Shown here: positions 37,143 through 50,600 of the stretch, in pieces
Numbering within the stretch: position 1 is the first letter of the stretch
How the letters are laid out: every line of letters starts with the position of its first letter
Assembly: GCF_037038585.1 (NCBI RefSeq)
Contig: NC_092525.1
Location: 31,956,367-32,020,366, forward strand
Direction of reading: 5' to 3'
Length of the DNA: 64,000 bases
Source: Patagioenas fasciata
Lineage: Eukaryota; Chordata; Aves; Columbiformes; Columbidae
The notes under the pieces: model-generated
Database searches by the model: none
Seen by the model: only the letters and a program-made list of their open reading frames with translations
Told to the model about the DNA's origin: nothing
Translations under genes and position numbers: made by a program

Positions 37143-38608
37143 GTGAGGGGGTGGCCTTGTGTTTTTTTAATGGGGCTGTGTGGTAAAGGCTGCGTTGGCA
37201 GCCTGTGTGTGCCGGCCTGCGGGTTGTGCCCCGCCTGGGGAAGGGACTGAGGTGTATGTGTGTTAGAGAGGAGAGAGTTTGATGAGCATTCGTGGCAGAA
37301 AGTTCTACGCGATTCAGATACTGCCCTCTTGCCGAAAAGATTTAATTAGAAACTGGGTTAAGTATTAAGGCCGGAGACTACGAGCTCAGCAGGTAAATCC
37401 TTGGAACAGCACGGTGGGTGCTCAGGGCATGTTTCAAGGCTGTAAGTATATTGCAGAGTTACTGAGGGCTGAAAATGCGAGAATGTTAGCGTTCAAATTA
37501 TATTTGAATTGTTTTAGGGGGATTAGTAACATCCAATAAAATTAAGAGCTCAAATAGTACAACTTGTGGTAACAAAGTACATTAAAGCAACAGGCTAGAT
37601 CTATTGATAATTGCTGTGATGTAAAAATGTTAAAATAGGCCCTTGAGAATAGAAAGTGAATTCTTTATTCTTTGAATAATAACGTTCAGACACAGATGCC
37701 TGTTTTTTGTAAAGATCCAGGTAGCGTGGTTATCTAGGTGCTGTTATCTGGCTGAGGACAAACATGAGAGGAAAGGTTGAGGATGTTACATTGAAGTGTC
37801 TGTATAAATATGGAACTTGGGTGTTTTGATAAATAGTTATACAGCTCTCAGGTTTAGGCACATGGCATTTCTTAAACCTATAAAGACTATGATTGCTGCT
37901 ACGATAAATCACATGGGGTAACCAAGCTTGATTTAGTCGTAATTCATGGTCCTGACTATGTAAAACTTTGTATGTACTTAACATTCCTCAAATGTTCAAC
38001 TTAAGTGTTTAGCAAGAAAGTTCTAAAATGATACTATCTAGAGGTAAAAGCCAAACCTAGACAGCAGAAATAAATAGATGATGTTGCATATGTAATCTTG
38101 CTTGGGCTGTTGACATAAACTGGTGGTTGGATCAGCCCTTCACATCCCAGACATCAGGTGAGAGTGTGCCAGTCAGGGCTGAGCAGGAGCTCTTCTGGTG
38201 ACAACAGTCACAGAAAACCTTGTGTATCGTGGGCACCTGGTACGTGGTGAGCCCAGACTTGCTCACTGTTAGCTGCAGTTTTCAGTGTATATGCCCAAGT
38301 AATAGCTGAGGCCTCTTGAATTCTTCAGATGACCCTGATACTTCTTGAAAAATGCCTTCCCTTTACGTGGAATGCAGGTTGTTTCCTGTCTGTAATAGTC
38401 TCCTGTAAATATGGGGAGCAGAATAATATAGTGTACGCTTCTTAAAAGTGCATTTTCCAGTTGCTTTTTTTTTTATCATATGGTCTACATAATATCTGTC
38501 TGTTTAGGTTGTTCTCATTCCTCTACTGGCATTTTTAAAATAATGTGATCATTTTTCAGTCTCTGTTTTTACTTCGTGTGTTTTAATACTGTACTCTTTA
38601 ATTTATAG

Positions 38609-38683
38609 TAGTTTTCAATGCCAGAAGAACAAAATCAAACTATAATGGCTGTGGATGAACTTCAAGCCATAGTACAAAGATGT
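38609..38683 (+). CDS. GLMN: GLMN exon 2, start codon
   Basis: Acceptor ATTTATAG ends at 38608. The exon carries an ATG at 38618 (weak context, T at -3) and the preferred ATG at 38645. It encodes MAVDELQAIVQRC, matching the human start, with donor TGT|GTAAGT in phase 0. Confidence 0.92.
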
Positions 38684-41600
38684 GTAAGTAGTTTTCTCTC
38701 CATAAAAGTAACAAGTGTAAGCAGTGTGTGTTCCTCTTCATATATTATATTTTAAAACAAAATGACCCCAAACCACAAGACAGTTGCTATCAGAACTCCT
38801 CATTGGGCAGCTAAGTTCAGCCTCTAAGTTTCTTTGACTTTTCGGCGGTGCTTATCCCAAGATGCTTGATCACTTCTGTGTCTTGGAGAAAAGAGTGTTC
38901 TTGTTCTCAACAGTACCTGTCTGAAGTAACGAAACTTTAGCAGATTACTGTAGGAAGTACATCTTCCAAACAACATGCTGTAGTCTAAACTTAAAAAGTG
39001 CTGCTGAATTACTGCTTTTTATTCGGTAGTTGCTCTTGGTAGCTTTTATTAATATGTGGAAGATGTTAAATAAGATAAGTTACCCTACATTTAATTTTGA
39101 ATTGAAAGCTTGGATTTTCTTATGTTTTTATTTGTTTTTCTAAAGTATGGAGTTAAACATACATATTTTCTTTCTAGCAAATTCTGGAAGAAGCTGATTT
39201 CAAAGGAGAAGATTTTAATTTGTTTCAGGTAGCAGGTCAGAAATGTTTAGAAGATGGGTATGCAGCTCAGTTATTAGAAGTAATTCAAAATGAGAAAAAT
39301 AAGGTGAGTTTAAGTTTGCACTATATATTAGTTATGCACTAACACACCATTAAATAGATAAAACTGCTTATTGAAAAGAAGAAGTTACCTTCACTGTAGA
39401 GCAAGGCTGTACTTATGAATAGTTAATAAGTTGCTTAGTTTTAAGTGCACATTCTTGTGTAACTTCAGGTAGCTCACAGAAACCAAGTCATAATAATATT
39501 AACAAACCCACTAATATCTGTTTTTCAGTGACTTAAGCAAGGAGAAAAGAGAGTACAAAAGGCTAAGTAAGAGAAAGTGACAGGGTCCCTCTTTCGCAGG
39601 ACAGGATTTCAGATGGTGTACTGGGTCTGGCTGGCACAGAGTTGATTTTCTTCATGACAGCCTGTACAGTGCTGTGTTTTAGATTTGTAACCAAAACAGT
39701 GGGTGCTAGACCAGTGTTTCAGCTGTTTGCTGATCAGTACTTTTACAGCATCAAGGCCTGTTTCTCATTCTACACCCTCAGTAAGCAGGGAAGTTGGGAG
39801 AGGACACAGCTGGGACAGCTGACCTGCACTGATGAATGAGACATTCCATATGATATAACGTCACGCCCAGCATAAAAACACATGGGACGGGGACCCATTC
39901 CAAAGGGACTGTTGAGTGGAGATTGGCTGGGCATTGGTCTGCTGGTGGGAGTTGGTTTGCCTCATTCCCCTCCTGCCCTTTTGTCCTTCACTTATCTCAA
40001 ACCATGATTTATACTCTGGTTTGCTCTTCATCAACTGGGGGAGCAGAGCGAGCAGCCAGCTGGTGGGTGCTTAGTTGCTGTCTGGGGTCACCCCACCACA
40101 GATGGATATAGTAATATTGGCTAAAACTGTAAGAGCTAACTCAGCTGATGCTAGTGTAAGATATGCTGATGTCTGTAGACACTTTGTGAGCTTGGAGAAT
40201 ATACTAAATTGTATACAGATAAATAAGAAGTTCAGGAAGAAAGTGAAGGATGGAATGTTTTGGCAATGTTACATGGAGGTCAGTCTGGCTTGAATTTTGT
40301 GTGTTTGGAGTAACAACTGAAGACCTTGATCCCCTCAGGTTAAACATAATCTATCTAAGCATTCTTCCTATCAGCAAAACTCCTCTGCTCAGTCTTGCTT
40401 TAATGGTATTGTCATATAAATTCTTGGAAATACATATTGGCATGTTAGAATACATTGAAGTATTCAAAATATGCAGCTGTGTTTATAGGTATGGAGAGAG
40501 AATACAAGGTATGCCACGTACAGAACTTTATGGTAATAGATGTTAAACTTTCAATGACATTAATATGGTGTTGGTTACAACTGGGGCATTGATCTGTTGT
40601 CTTTTTTGGCCTTCATATGTAGAGTTTGTCTGGGTTTAGAAGTTATCCAGTTTTGGTTTATTCTCTGAAAATGTGTTGTTTAGGTTATCATCAAGAACAT
40701 GGGTTGGAATCTCATCTCTCCTCTTGTTAGATGTATTTTCATGTATAAACAGGAAGATGATAAGCGAGAACACTGTCTGAAGATACTAGATCAGTTGGCA
40801 CAGGTATGTTTTTGAAATATATGGTTATAATACAATAATGTAGAGAAGGGAGAAGTCGTAATTTTCTCTCTTATTTCCAAAGATAACAAGGCATGAATAC
40901 TTCTAGGCTCTTCTGTCCATTTCCCGTAACTTTTAAACTTGTGGGCCAGTTTCATCTGAAGTAGACACAGGCTTTGTGTTCTCAGAGATAATTAACCTCT
41001 TACAAATCTTGAATAGTTAGTAACTGGGCAAAACAGAGAGAGCATTACCCAGAAGAAAAAGGCAGCTAGAGCTCATCGATATTTTGATCACCATTTGTTG
41101 CAGTCAGAGCAGCCACAGCAATACTGCTTCTTGTCTGCTGCAGATACAGTATGACAATGAGTGCCTGATGGTTCTGATGTGGTAGTAGGGGGAAAAAGTT
41201 TTTAATAGCTAGAAAACCTTTCATTAATATACTTGAAAATTCTATAGCTTGGGTTAAATGCACACTGAAGTTTTTCTTTTCTCTCTAATTCTAAGGGTTA
41301 CTTTGCTAAGGTACTGTGAGGTTTTTACAGACCATAGAAATAAAGTTTTGTGCCGTTATTTATTTTATCTTTTCAGCTTATATGAAAGTGTACACATATC
41401 TATACTCTACAGAAAATGTTAAATGTAGGAAAGTACTTATTGCTTTCTTGAAGATTACCTTGGATGTTCAGATCTGCTTTCCTGACGTTCAGAAACTTCT
41501 CTTTGCTTGTGGTGAATTTTTTTTAGCTTATGACCAAAGTGACTAAGAAAGTATGTGTTGTTCTTCACCCACAGCTGTGCAATCCCAAGGAACTTTTTTT

Positions 41601-44600
41601 GAGTTTACTTGAACAGATTGAGCAGACCTCTGGAGAGCAGGTGTGCCAAACTGTCATGTTACTGCTTCAGCCTTTGCAGACAGGTAAGATGCACTTTCTC
41701 ATGTGATTTCCAAACTAAATTATTTTCTCATTTATTTATCAAGTTATTTTAGCCTTTCCTGGAATAGTTTCAGAATGTGTCTGTCCTGACAGGCTTTAGA
41801 GTCTATTATATCCTGCAAAATAACTCAGGGTGTAATTTTCATGTGTATATTGGCCTGTCACAAAAATATTTTAGATTGGATTAAGAGCATCAGTTGAAAA
41901 GCAATATTCAGCTATTTTTCATCATTTACAAGAATGTGATCCTTTGATGGGTATATTTAGATGTCTAATCCATTCATACTGTTGTTACAGGCATAGAGAA
42001 TTGCATGGATTTGTGAAATTCTTAATTATTAAAGTTTTAAAACATATGATTCCGTGTTTTCGTAGTCTAAACCTTTTATTTCATCTAGAAGCAGGTTGAA
42101 ATATTTGGTAGGGGGAAGCATTTTTCTGGCTTATATATAAAACTAAAAATGTTGGCTTTGGACAGCCACTAAGTAGGTAACAAGTAGCAGTTTCTGTTTT
42201 GATATGTGAGAAGAAATCTAGTGTCTTGTATCAACTTTAAGTCTGATTGTAGCAGTCTCTGAGGTGTGTTTCTGACTTATGTTGGAATTTATCCAGAGAA
42301 GCACTGTGGGAATTAGAAACCTGTGGTTTTTTTGGGCAGCCAATCTGCAGTCAGCCTGCACTGGGCACAGTTTAAGTGCAGAGCTGCTTGTGCTGGTTTC
42401 TCAGTCTGGGAGCCCCTCTGTTGGTTCTGCCATGCGGTATAGAACAGGTCTGCCAAGCACAGGAGTCAGGCAGTAAAGCAAGAATAAATCAGTTTTTCAG
42501 ATCACATAAATGAGTATTATTTCACTTAGACTAGTTCTAGAAAGATTTTTTCAGTCCTCATCATGGTGCTACAGAATAAGGAAGAATGCACAGAAACGCG
42601 TGACTGCTTCAGTATTTGTCATTCTCAAATATATGGTCATCTTAACTACAGCATATTAAACTAGCTGCTGATGTTTAGTCTTGCTGGGTTTGCTTATGTG
42701 ATTTCAGGTATCAATCTGTCTCCTTCCGTGAATCTAAGGGCTTGCTTATACAGTTTTTCTTCATGTTTTCTTCTACTAAGTAAGTAATAACTTAATTTCT
42801 CAAAATGTTCTCTCACTCTCTCTCTCTTTTTTCCTTTCCCCCAGTGCTTTTGAAACTTCAGAACAAGAAGGCCTACTCAGTGGGTTTATCTTTGGCCATG
42901 ATTATGAATCAGCTTACTCCCTTACCTGTACCTTATACAAAGCAACAAATAGAAGAAGATAAACTTGGTCTCTGTCAGTGTTGTAATGCAGTGGTGGACT
43001 TTGCTAAACCTTTTGTGAATGAATTGGTTAAAAACACGGAAAAGTCGTCAGAATACAATGACATGGAGCTGAAAGAAGAGTTATTAAAATTGTGAGCGTT
43101 TTTTGTTAGCGTAATATATTCATATCATTTAACAAAATGAACAGTAGGCATTTATTACATAGGCAGTAAATAAATAATCTTAGTGTTTTATAGTGCTGCC
43201 AACTTATATTAGCTAATGTGGTATTTCAAAAAAGAAAAACACTAAATATACTTTACTGATTTATGAAGTGAGAGAAGCAAGGTCACTTTGTTGGTGGTGT
43301 TGTTTTTTTAGTACAGGGAAATGATAAAGAAATATTAGTCTCTGTGCTGTGAAGCTGTTTTGGTATTCTGCTTCCCCTTCAAATTTACAACAGTGAGGAC
43401 AATGATATTCTGGAGGTGAAGTCTAAGAAATGTTTCTACGTGAGAATTTTTTTTTTTAATTATCCTTGAATATCAGGAATAGCTGCAGCTAATAAAAGTA
43501 TAGGCTTTATTTTTGGTCACTGATGATGCTATTATAGTCTGTATTTGTGACCTTATTGGTGATATAGTTTCACCCCTTTTTATTTCAGCTGTATGAAAAG
43601 CTTGAAATACCCGTTATTGACAGCTCAGCTTGAGCAACTTGAAGGCATTGAAGAACATCCCTTTCGGCATTTTGCAACTGAAATTATAGTAAGTGCAGTC
43701 AAAGTTAATAACAGTGTTTTCAAACCCAGTGGTCTTGTTCAAAATTACCTAGAATTTGTTCTAGAGCTTATTTTGCTTTCTTTATTGGTTCGTGGGATGA
43801 CTTCTGCTGTTTGTGGAATTGGGTAACGAGAGCTGCAGCTAAGGTCAGTAAAGTCATACTTTGAGTGTATGACATCTTCTGTAATCCTGATTTTCCAAAA
43901 TATGAGATACCAGATGTTCAGTTTGGACAACCCCAGAATAGTGAGTTAACCTTGGTCTCGCTGTTTCTTCGTAGTATGTACAATAGGAGTTACGCAACCG
44001 CCTAATCCACAGGAAGGGGAGGGGTGGGGGTGAGACACCACACTAGGATTTGTGAAGTATTCAGGTGTCACTGTGCTGTGCATCACTGGAAAGAAAGGTC
44101 ATACAGGGTGATTCTAACTGTAAAGCAGGGCTTGCCTTTAGCAGATAAACATAGAGTTGCATATTGATTAGTGAGCGGAAAACAAAATACTGGGTGGTTA
44201 GTGATCTGAAAAACACAGGAGTCCTGTGACATAATGTGATCATGAAGGCATCATTATTCATAACTTTGTGGATAAAGGAGCCAAACTAGGGTGACTTTAT
44301 TTTATCTCTTGCTAACTTTTGAGTGCTTGACTTTGCTATCTTAGTAACATTCCTCTAACAGTAGTTATTTTTCCTGCAGGGTCTTTTGTGCATGTGTATG
44401 TATCAGTTACTCTCAAAATATTTATGTTAAGTTACACATACGCTATGTAAGAGGATTTACTGTAAATACAGTTAAAGCTTTGAAACTTAACTGGTATACA
44501 GGTCTTTTAAAGGCAGCTATCAGCAATCTATCTTTCTTTTTTAGGATATTTTGTGGGACATAAAAGAATTGATACCACTAGTGTTTCTACGGCGTAAAGA

Positions 44601-47600
44601 CAGAAGTCCTCACTGGGAGAATCAGGAGTTTGCGGAGATGGAGCAGAAGAATTCTGCAGATTCTTTGGCATGTCTGTCATATCTGATATTCGTTCAGCAT
44701 TTGGGTATTGATTGCGTTCCAGTGGTATTTAGGTAAGAACTATTCTTCGTCACTTAGGATAAGTCTGTATTTTTAACATTCTTTCTGAGCAGAAGAAAAC
44801 TTTTTATTTGTGAATAGTTATGAATGAAAACTGTGTATTTCACTAGTATTTGTTTTATGTCAACCTTTATGCATTTATATTATATGTAACTTATCTTGCA
44901 TATATAAGGACATACTTCAGTCCTGCAGATTACTCTTATTACAGTTTCATTTTAGGTGAGTTGTCCTTTTAAAGAAACTGTTTGGATTAATCATATGCTG
45001 AAAATTAACATGCATTAATTTTGCAGTTGCATATTCATAGGCAGTTTCCATATAAGAATTATTAACAGCAATTTGACTTTCTATATCTATTTAAAAATTA
45101 TCAATTTTATAAAGATATTTGTATACATTTTTCAAGAAAGACTAATCCTGTCAAAGATACTAACTATATGCAAATATATATGGCTTATGCAGTTTAATGT
45201 ATACCTAATCTTGCTCTTTTAGTCCATCATACCTTCTGCAATGCAATATGACGCATATTGAAGTGCTACTGAAAAGGTAGGAGTTATGGTATTTGGAGAT
45301 CTAGATGTTGGGTGTGATCTTCTGTAGTAATTCATAGAATCAAATTTTGAATATACCAGATAAGTTCAGAGGAGGTTTTTAAACCTGGGAGTTAAAATGG
45401 CTGGTTCTACAACAAGATGGCTTCTTTTACTAAGAAGTATAAATAGTTGTCTAAAAACATTTATTTATGGTTTTCAGCTTGTATCATCATATAATTTTTA
45501 GAAACTTCATTCTGAAAATGCAAAATTGAGGTCTTTTAAACACATGCAGAAAAATTAGAGTGTGTACTTGTACTTCTGTAACAGTTCACTACTAGAGCAG
45601 ACTATTGTGATAGTGTTTATTTGAATGTATTCTGATACTATATGCAATCTGGTTAAAGGTCAGACTTTCTAAAGGAAACCAGACTTTTCTGTATAGTATG
45701 ATTATTTCACCTTCCATAAGCAGCAGGGTTGGCCAAATAGTTTCTAGCACTGGTATAGAGGGGAAGTTTCCCATTATGACTACTCAGCGTTTCCTGGTGG
45801 AATTTAAACAAAACTTCTTGGTCTCTTCAGCATAGGGTCTGCTGTGTTTTTCTTAGGCCTGCAGAGCTATGCAAATGGAATAATCTGGGAAAAGTTTCTT
45901 TGTTAGTCCGTGTCTTGATACCTGTGAGATAGGAGATGTTGCTTTTGGGCATTTATAAATATTAAGGAAATAACCTGTCATTTTTGACCCTGAAGAGAGG
46001 AGTCTAATTTTCAACTTGTCATCAGCCAGCTTACTCTGAAAATCTTCTAGAGGAATAAGGAGGATACTGTATTTAGAAAACAGAATGAAAATTGTTGAGG
46101 GACAAGTTCTTTTTTTATCTCTGTTCTCGTATTTGTTCTGAAATATCAACAGTGTCTTTTAAATTTAATATTTTTAATTTTATCTTTTTAATTAACAACT
46201 TAGAGTTGATCTTTTTTTTTCCCAGAACAGAAGAATCTATGTTATCTAAAGGACTTGTAAGTTTTCTTTTAATCAAATTTTCAATGCTAGAATGTTTATT
46301 TTTTCCAGTTAAAGTAATAGTAAAACTTTAGTGTCCCTTTCTAAGGGACGGTTTTTGGCTTCTAGGAACTTGGGCTGTGCAAATGAGTATTTATAGTGAA
46401 GAGGGTTTTAGTCAAGAAATGTTAAGCATATAGATTAATGTCTTACATATATGCAAAATGTTGACATTTTTTCTTTTTTCCCCACCTGCAGGATCTGTTT
46501 GAGAGCTGTTTATTGAGAATGGAAGATAATAGCCTTCTCCATCAGTATTTAGAATTCAGAACTTTTATTAATGTACCTCAGGTAATAAGAAGCAATGTAA
46601 ATGCCTTTAAAGTTTGATTATAAATAATATCTAGCTGTCTTCTAGGTGTTTGAGAAGGATGCACTACTGAACCTTTATATGCTTGTGTCACTAGATTGAA
46701 ACCCTCAGGATCTTGCTGTATGGAATGGGTTGTCTTTTCTACCCGCTACATACAGTATGATGTTTCAGTGACAGTTAAAATCTACTTAGTGTATTTACAG
46801 GCCCCCAAGTCAGATGGGCACTGATCTTAGCTGAAAGATGATGCTTGCTCATTTTTGCCTCTTCCTTGCTAACCTGCTTCTTCACTACATTCTTATTTGG
46901 ATGCAACAGTATGAGAATAGTAGGTCTTGTGTATCAGCCCTGGGATTTCAACCACTGAAGCTAATGTAAATTTCTCTGAGAATCTTCTCATAGGCATGGT
47001 TTTGTGGGCTGGGGGTTTTTGGTTTTGTTTGTGTGTCTGTTCTAATGTCTTGAGTAGATTTTAGTTAATGTGATGTAATATAATAATCTGTGTGTAATTG
47101 GATATTATGTTTTTTTTTGTTCAACTGCAGGATTTGGTGAAAGTTATGACCCTTTGTCCCATAGAGCATCTGGTATGTAATAAGACCTACTGAATCCGTT
47201 AAGTGCTGAATTTATTTAGTTAGAATTAATCAGATAGCATCTTTTTTTTTTTTTTCTTTAGAGAAAGAAGAGTTTAAGTATTTTGCAGTTGTTCATAGAC
47301 AAGTTTGACACAGAGGGAAAACATACATTATTCAGGTATGCATCCAAATTACTGTAGGTTGTGCAATATCAGCCTTATTGCAGCTTAATTGCATGGATAC
47401 AATGATTTCTGACAGAGTCTCTTATCTGGTAAGCCATATTAATTTTACAGTGTTAATTTTTGGATAAATAATGAATTCCAGTTGCCTCCCATAAAATCAG
47501 CTAGTTTATGTAAGGTAGTGTTTGAAGGTTACATAGTCGTTTTTCTGTAGTGAAACTCCCACTTAGATGACATGGCCTTATTCACTAAGTTTTGATCCAA

Positions 47601-50600
47601 CTATTTAGACAGCTTTGAAGAGATAATATCTTTTTGTTTTTATTTGAAGGTGTTTATTGAAGACGAGCAATCATGCTGGTGTGGAAGGATACATTATCAA
47701 AAATATAAAAGATCAGATTCACTTATCGTTAACGGTGAGGCTATTATCACTAAACACAAGTTGCCATCTCAAAATTCTATCACGATTATGTTGAGAAAAT
47801 GTTTACATCTTAAGCTTTGAGTGATGCATTTTAAAAATCCACTTTGAAAACAAACATAAGCTTGGGAAATTATATCATTATAAATATTAATTTGGCTTTT
47901 TTCTGCATAAGTATTGTTACATTATAATTTTGCAAATGCATTTTTAATTGCACAATCTTACCGTATTTTTCTAAGAAGTGATTGCTACGTTTTCTGTGCT
48001 TGAAAATACATGCTTCTTTCTTAAAGAGGAATTACTCAATATTTTGTTTTATCCTCACAATTCCTCATTTCTTGAACATAATTCAAATGGTACAGTCCAG
48101 ACAGAATTAAATTTTTCTTGTTTTTTATTCTGACAGTCAGCATTATATTAAAAGTGCTTCACAAATGTGAAATTCATCAGAAAGGGCTGGGCTAGATCAA
48201 AGCCATTTAAATCTCGTGTTTTATAATCATTTACACTGGGAAGTTGGAAAGATTAATTTAAAAATTATTAACTTTTTTTTTAACTGCTTAAGGCCTTTTG
48301 CAAACCAAATTTGATTCTCAAGGATACTGCCTTTTGTCAAATAAGACCATATAGTAAATCTATGCATGTATTATGCTACCATAATTATGTTAGAAAACAG
48401 TGAATTACTATTTATTAGATCATAGCCTGTCCTGTATATTGAATCAGCAAGGGTGAAGAGGACAATATGGAAACTGTTCCAAAAGGGGCTTACACTAAAA
48501 TGGAATAATTATATTACGAAGTTTCCTTACTAACAGATTTTTTACTATACAGTTTGAGAGTTCTCTTAATACATTTCTTCCATGTAGAGTTCCCTGGCTG
48601 TCAAAAGACAAATAATTTTAAAATTTCATCATATGGATTTGAATATTCTAGTTGCAAAGAATTCTGCTAGGGACATAATGATAGCGATTCCCTATTGCTA
48701 TCCATTTATTCCTTCTTAGTTTTTCAGCCCAGCTCATCTTAATCTTTCCAGGTCCCTGATCTGATAATTTAACAGACAGTTTCCCTTCTCCTTATCTAAT
48801 CCCAGTTTTCCTTTCAATCCCTTTCTGACTTGGTCCCGCTTTCCTGTCTTGCCTGGCTTTTGCCCTGTGTGTGTCGGCTCTTCCCCCAACCTTGCCATCC
48901 TTCTCCTGAGATAAGGACTTTGCCAACATGGCATCTTTGCAGCAGCTCCGTGCTCTCACCTTCCTCGTGCTGACATGAAGGAGCCTTTTGAAGAGGCTGC
49001 AAAGCTTGGAGAGAGGTGTGCTCACTTGTTCCCTGGGAATGACGGGCGCACCCTCAAGTTAGCACCAGTACAGGGAAGCTCAACCACCCTCCTGAGGAGG
49101 GAATTCTCAGGAGTCTTAGCTGCAAGGCTTTCAAAAACTTCTGCTAAGCAAGTGAGAGAAGTGGTTTTTTTATGATTTGCCCCTCCTCACTTCATAATTT
49201 GTTGTAATCTATGGGAATTTTGATGAAAATACCAAGTGGTCTCTCTGTTATGCAGAGGGCATCAGAATAATTATGTTCCGCTACTTCAAAGCCTAGTACT
49301 CTCCATCTTAAGCTCAAATGATTTTCCCTTCTGTCCTATCCCAGTCCCTCTTTCCGGATAAAGTAACTCAATGTCCTTTCTCCATCAAAGAACCATAGAG
49401 GGGCAGGTGTACTTTACCTGCAAGCATTGCCAGGAGTTGTGGCTCTAGAAATACGTAAAAAAATGCTTAAACCACCTGATCATCTTAAAAAAATTGTGAC
49501 ACTACTATTATGAAATTAATAGTGTCTCTGGTAAAGATAGCTAAATGTTTCTTGCCTCAGTGTGATAAAAGAGTGCCTAATACAATTTGCTGAGTTTATG
49601 TAAACAAATATTAACTATATAGATGGTGGTATGGTTAAGAAGTGGAGAATCTATTGTGAAACTGAAAGAACAGCTTGGTATGAAGAGACAGAGAAGGGAG
49701 GATTATGAAAAGACTAGTTTATATACTTCAATCACATGTAGTAATTAGAAAATATTTCTTCCAGTGTTTGGTTTTTTTTTTTGTTTTTCTGTTTCCCCAA
49801 AATTGTTGTTAAATTATTTAAGGTATCTTTAAGATTTAAATTTTGCACTCATTTTTTCAGAAGACATGTGACAACGTTTGGTTTACAGGACATCACCTGA
49901 TCTCGCTTCTAGATTTAGTGCTTATGCTTCCAGAAGGTGCTGAGACAGATCTTCTCCAACACTCAGATAGGTGAGTTCTAATGACAGTGAGAGACTTTCC
50001 TCCTTTTTTAATTGTTTAAAAAGGCTTCAGACTACCTTACTACAATGGGAGCTATGCTGTCATGTAATTAATGAGGTGACAGCATCAACGCATTTTAAAT
50101 TTGTGGATCTAGAAATTTAAATTATCACTTATGTCAACCATCTTTTCAACTAACTCTCCATAGGAGAGCGTCACAATGCTTTTACATTCATTTTAACAAT
50201 AAGAAAGGAATTCCTCCTCCATTCCCTGAGGATACAAGGCCTCAGATGTCAAATTACAGAACTAACTGGTTTCTTCAGGACTGTATGGTTTGTAGATTTC
50301 TGCTGAAGCAATTGGAGGAACAAAAGAAATGTGGTATGTTGTGTTATGTGACACAGGGGAAAAACAATTATCACATAGCATTTCCAGCACACAGCCTTTT
50401 TGAAGCTGTTTCACAGATTGCTGCTTGGAATCCAGTATCTCATGAGTGAGAATGACAGACACCCAAACAGCAAATACTTGTATTAAGTAATATAAAAATA
50501 ACTGGAAATGTCTCTGAAAATCTCCCGTATCAGAGAAATCTCTTACTACGTGGTGAGTAAAGGTTGGGCTTATAAGTCATTTGGGTGATAGTGTCTGGAT

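Larger units (their letters stand above)
36370..37260. promoter_or_regulatory. CpG island with divergent RPAP2/GLMN promoter
   Basis: An abrupt block of GC-rich, CpG-dense sequence in an otherwise AT-rich window. The RPAP2 start codon (36958, minus) and the presumed GLMN first exon (ending 37142, plus) lie within about 190 bases of each other. No TATA box stands at a suitable place, as expected for a housekeeping bidirectional promoter. Exact transcription starts cannot be read from sequence. Confidence 0.9.
37143..47649 (+). other. GLMN introns 1-13
   Basis: Intron 1 (37143-38608) starts in the CpG island tail and then turns AT-rich. Intron 3 (39304-40683) carries the ERVL solo LTR. Introns 2 and 4-13 (the larger ones 41684-42844, 43689-44544 and 45277-46225) contain no repeat or exon I can name. 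Confidence 0.75.

Noticed and set aside
45331..45395. CR1-like start ATTCATAGAATCA
   Set aside because: The match stops after about 13 bases; the following sequence does not resemble CR1.
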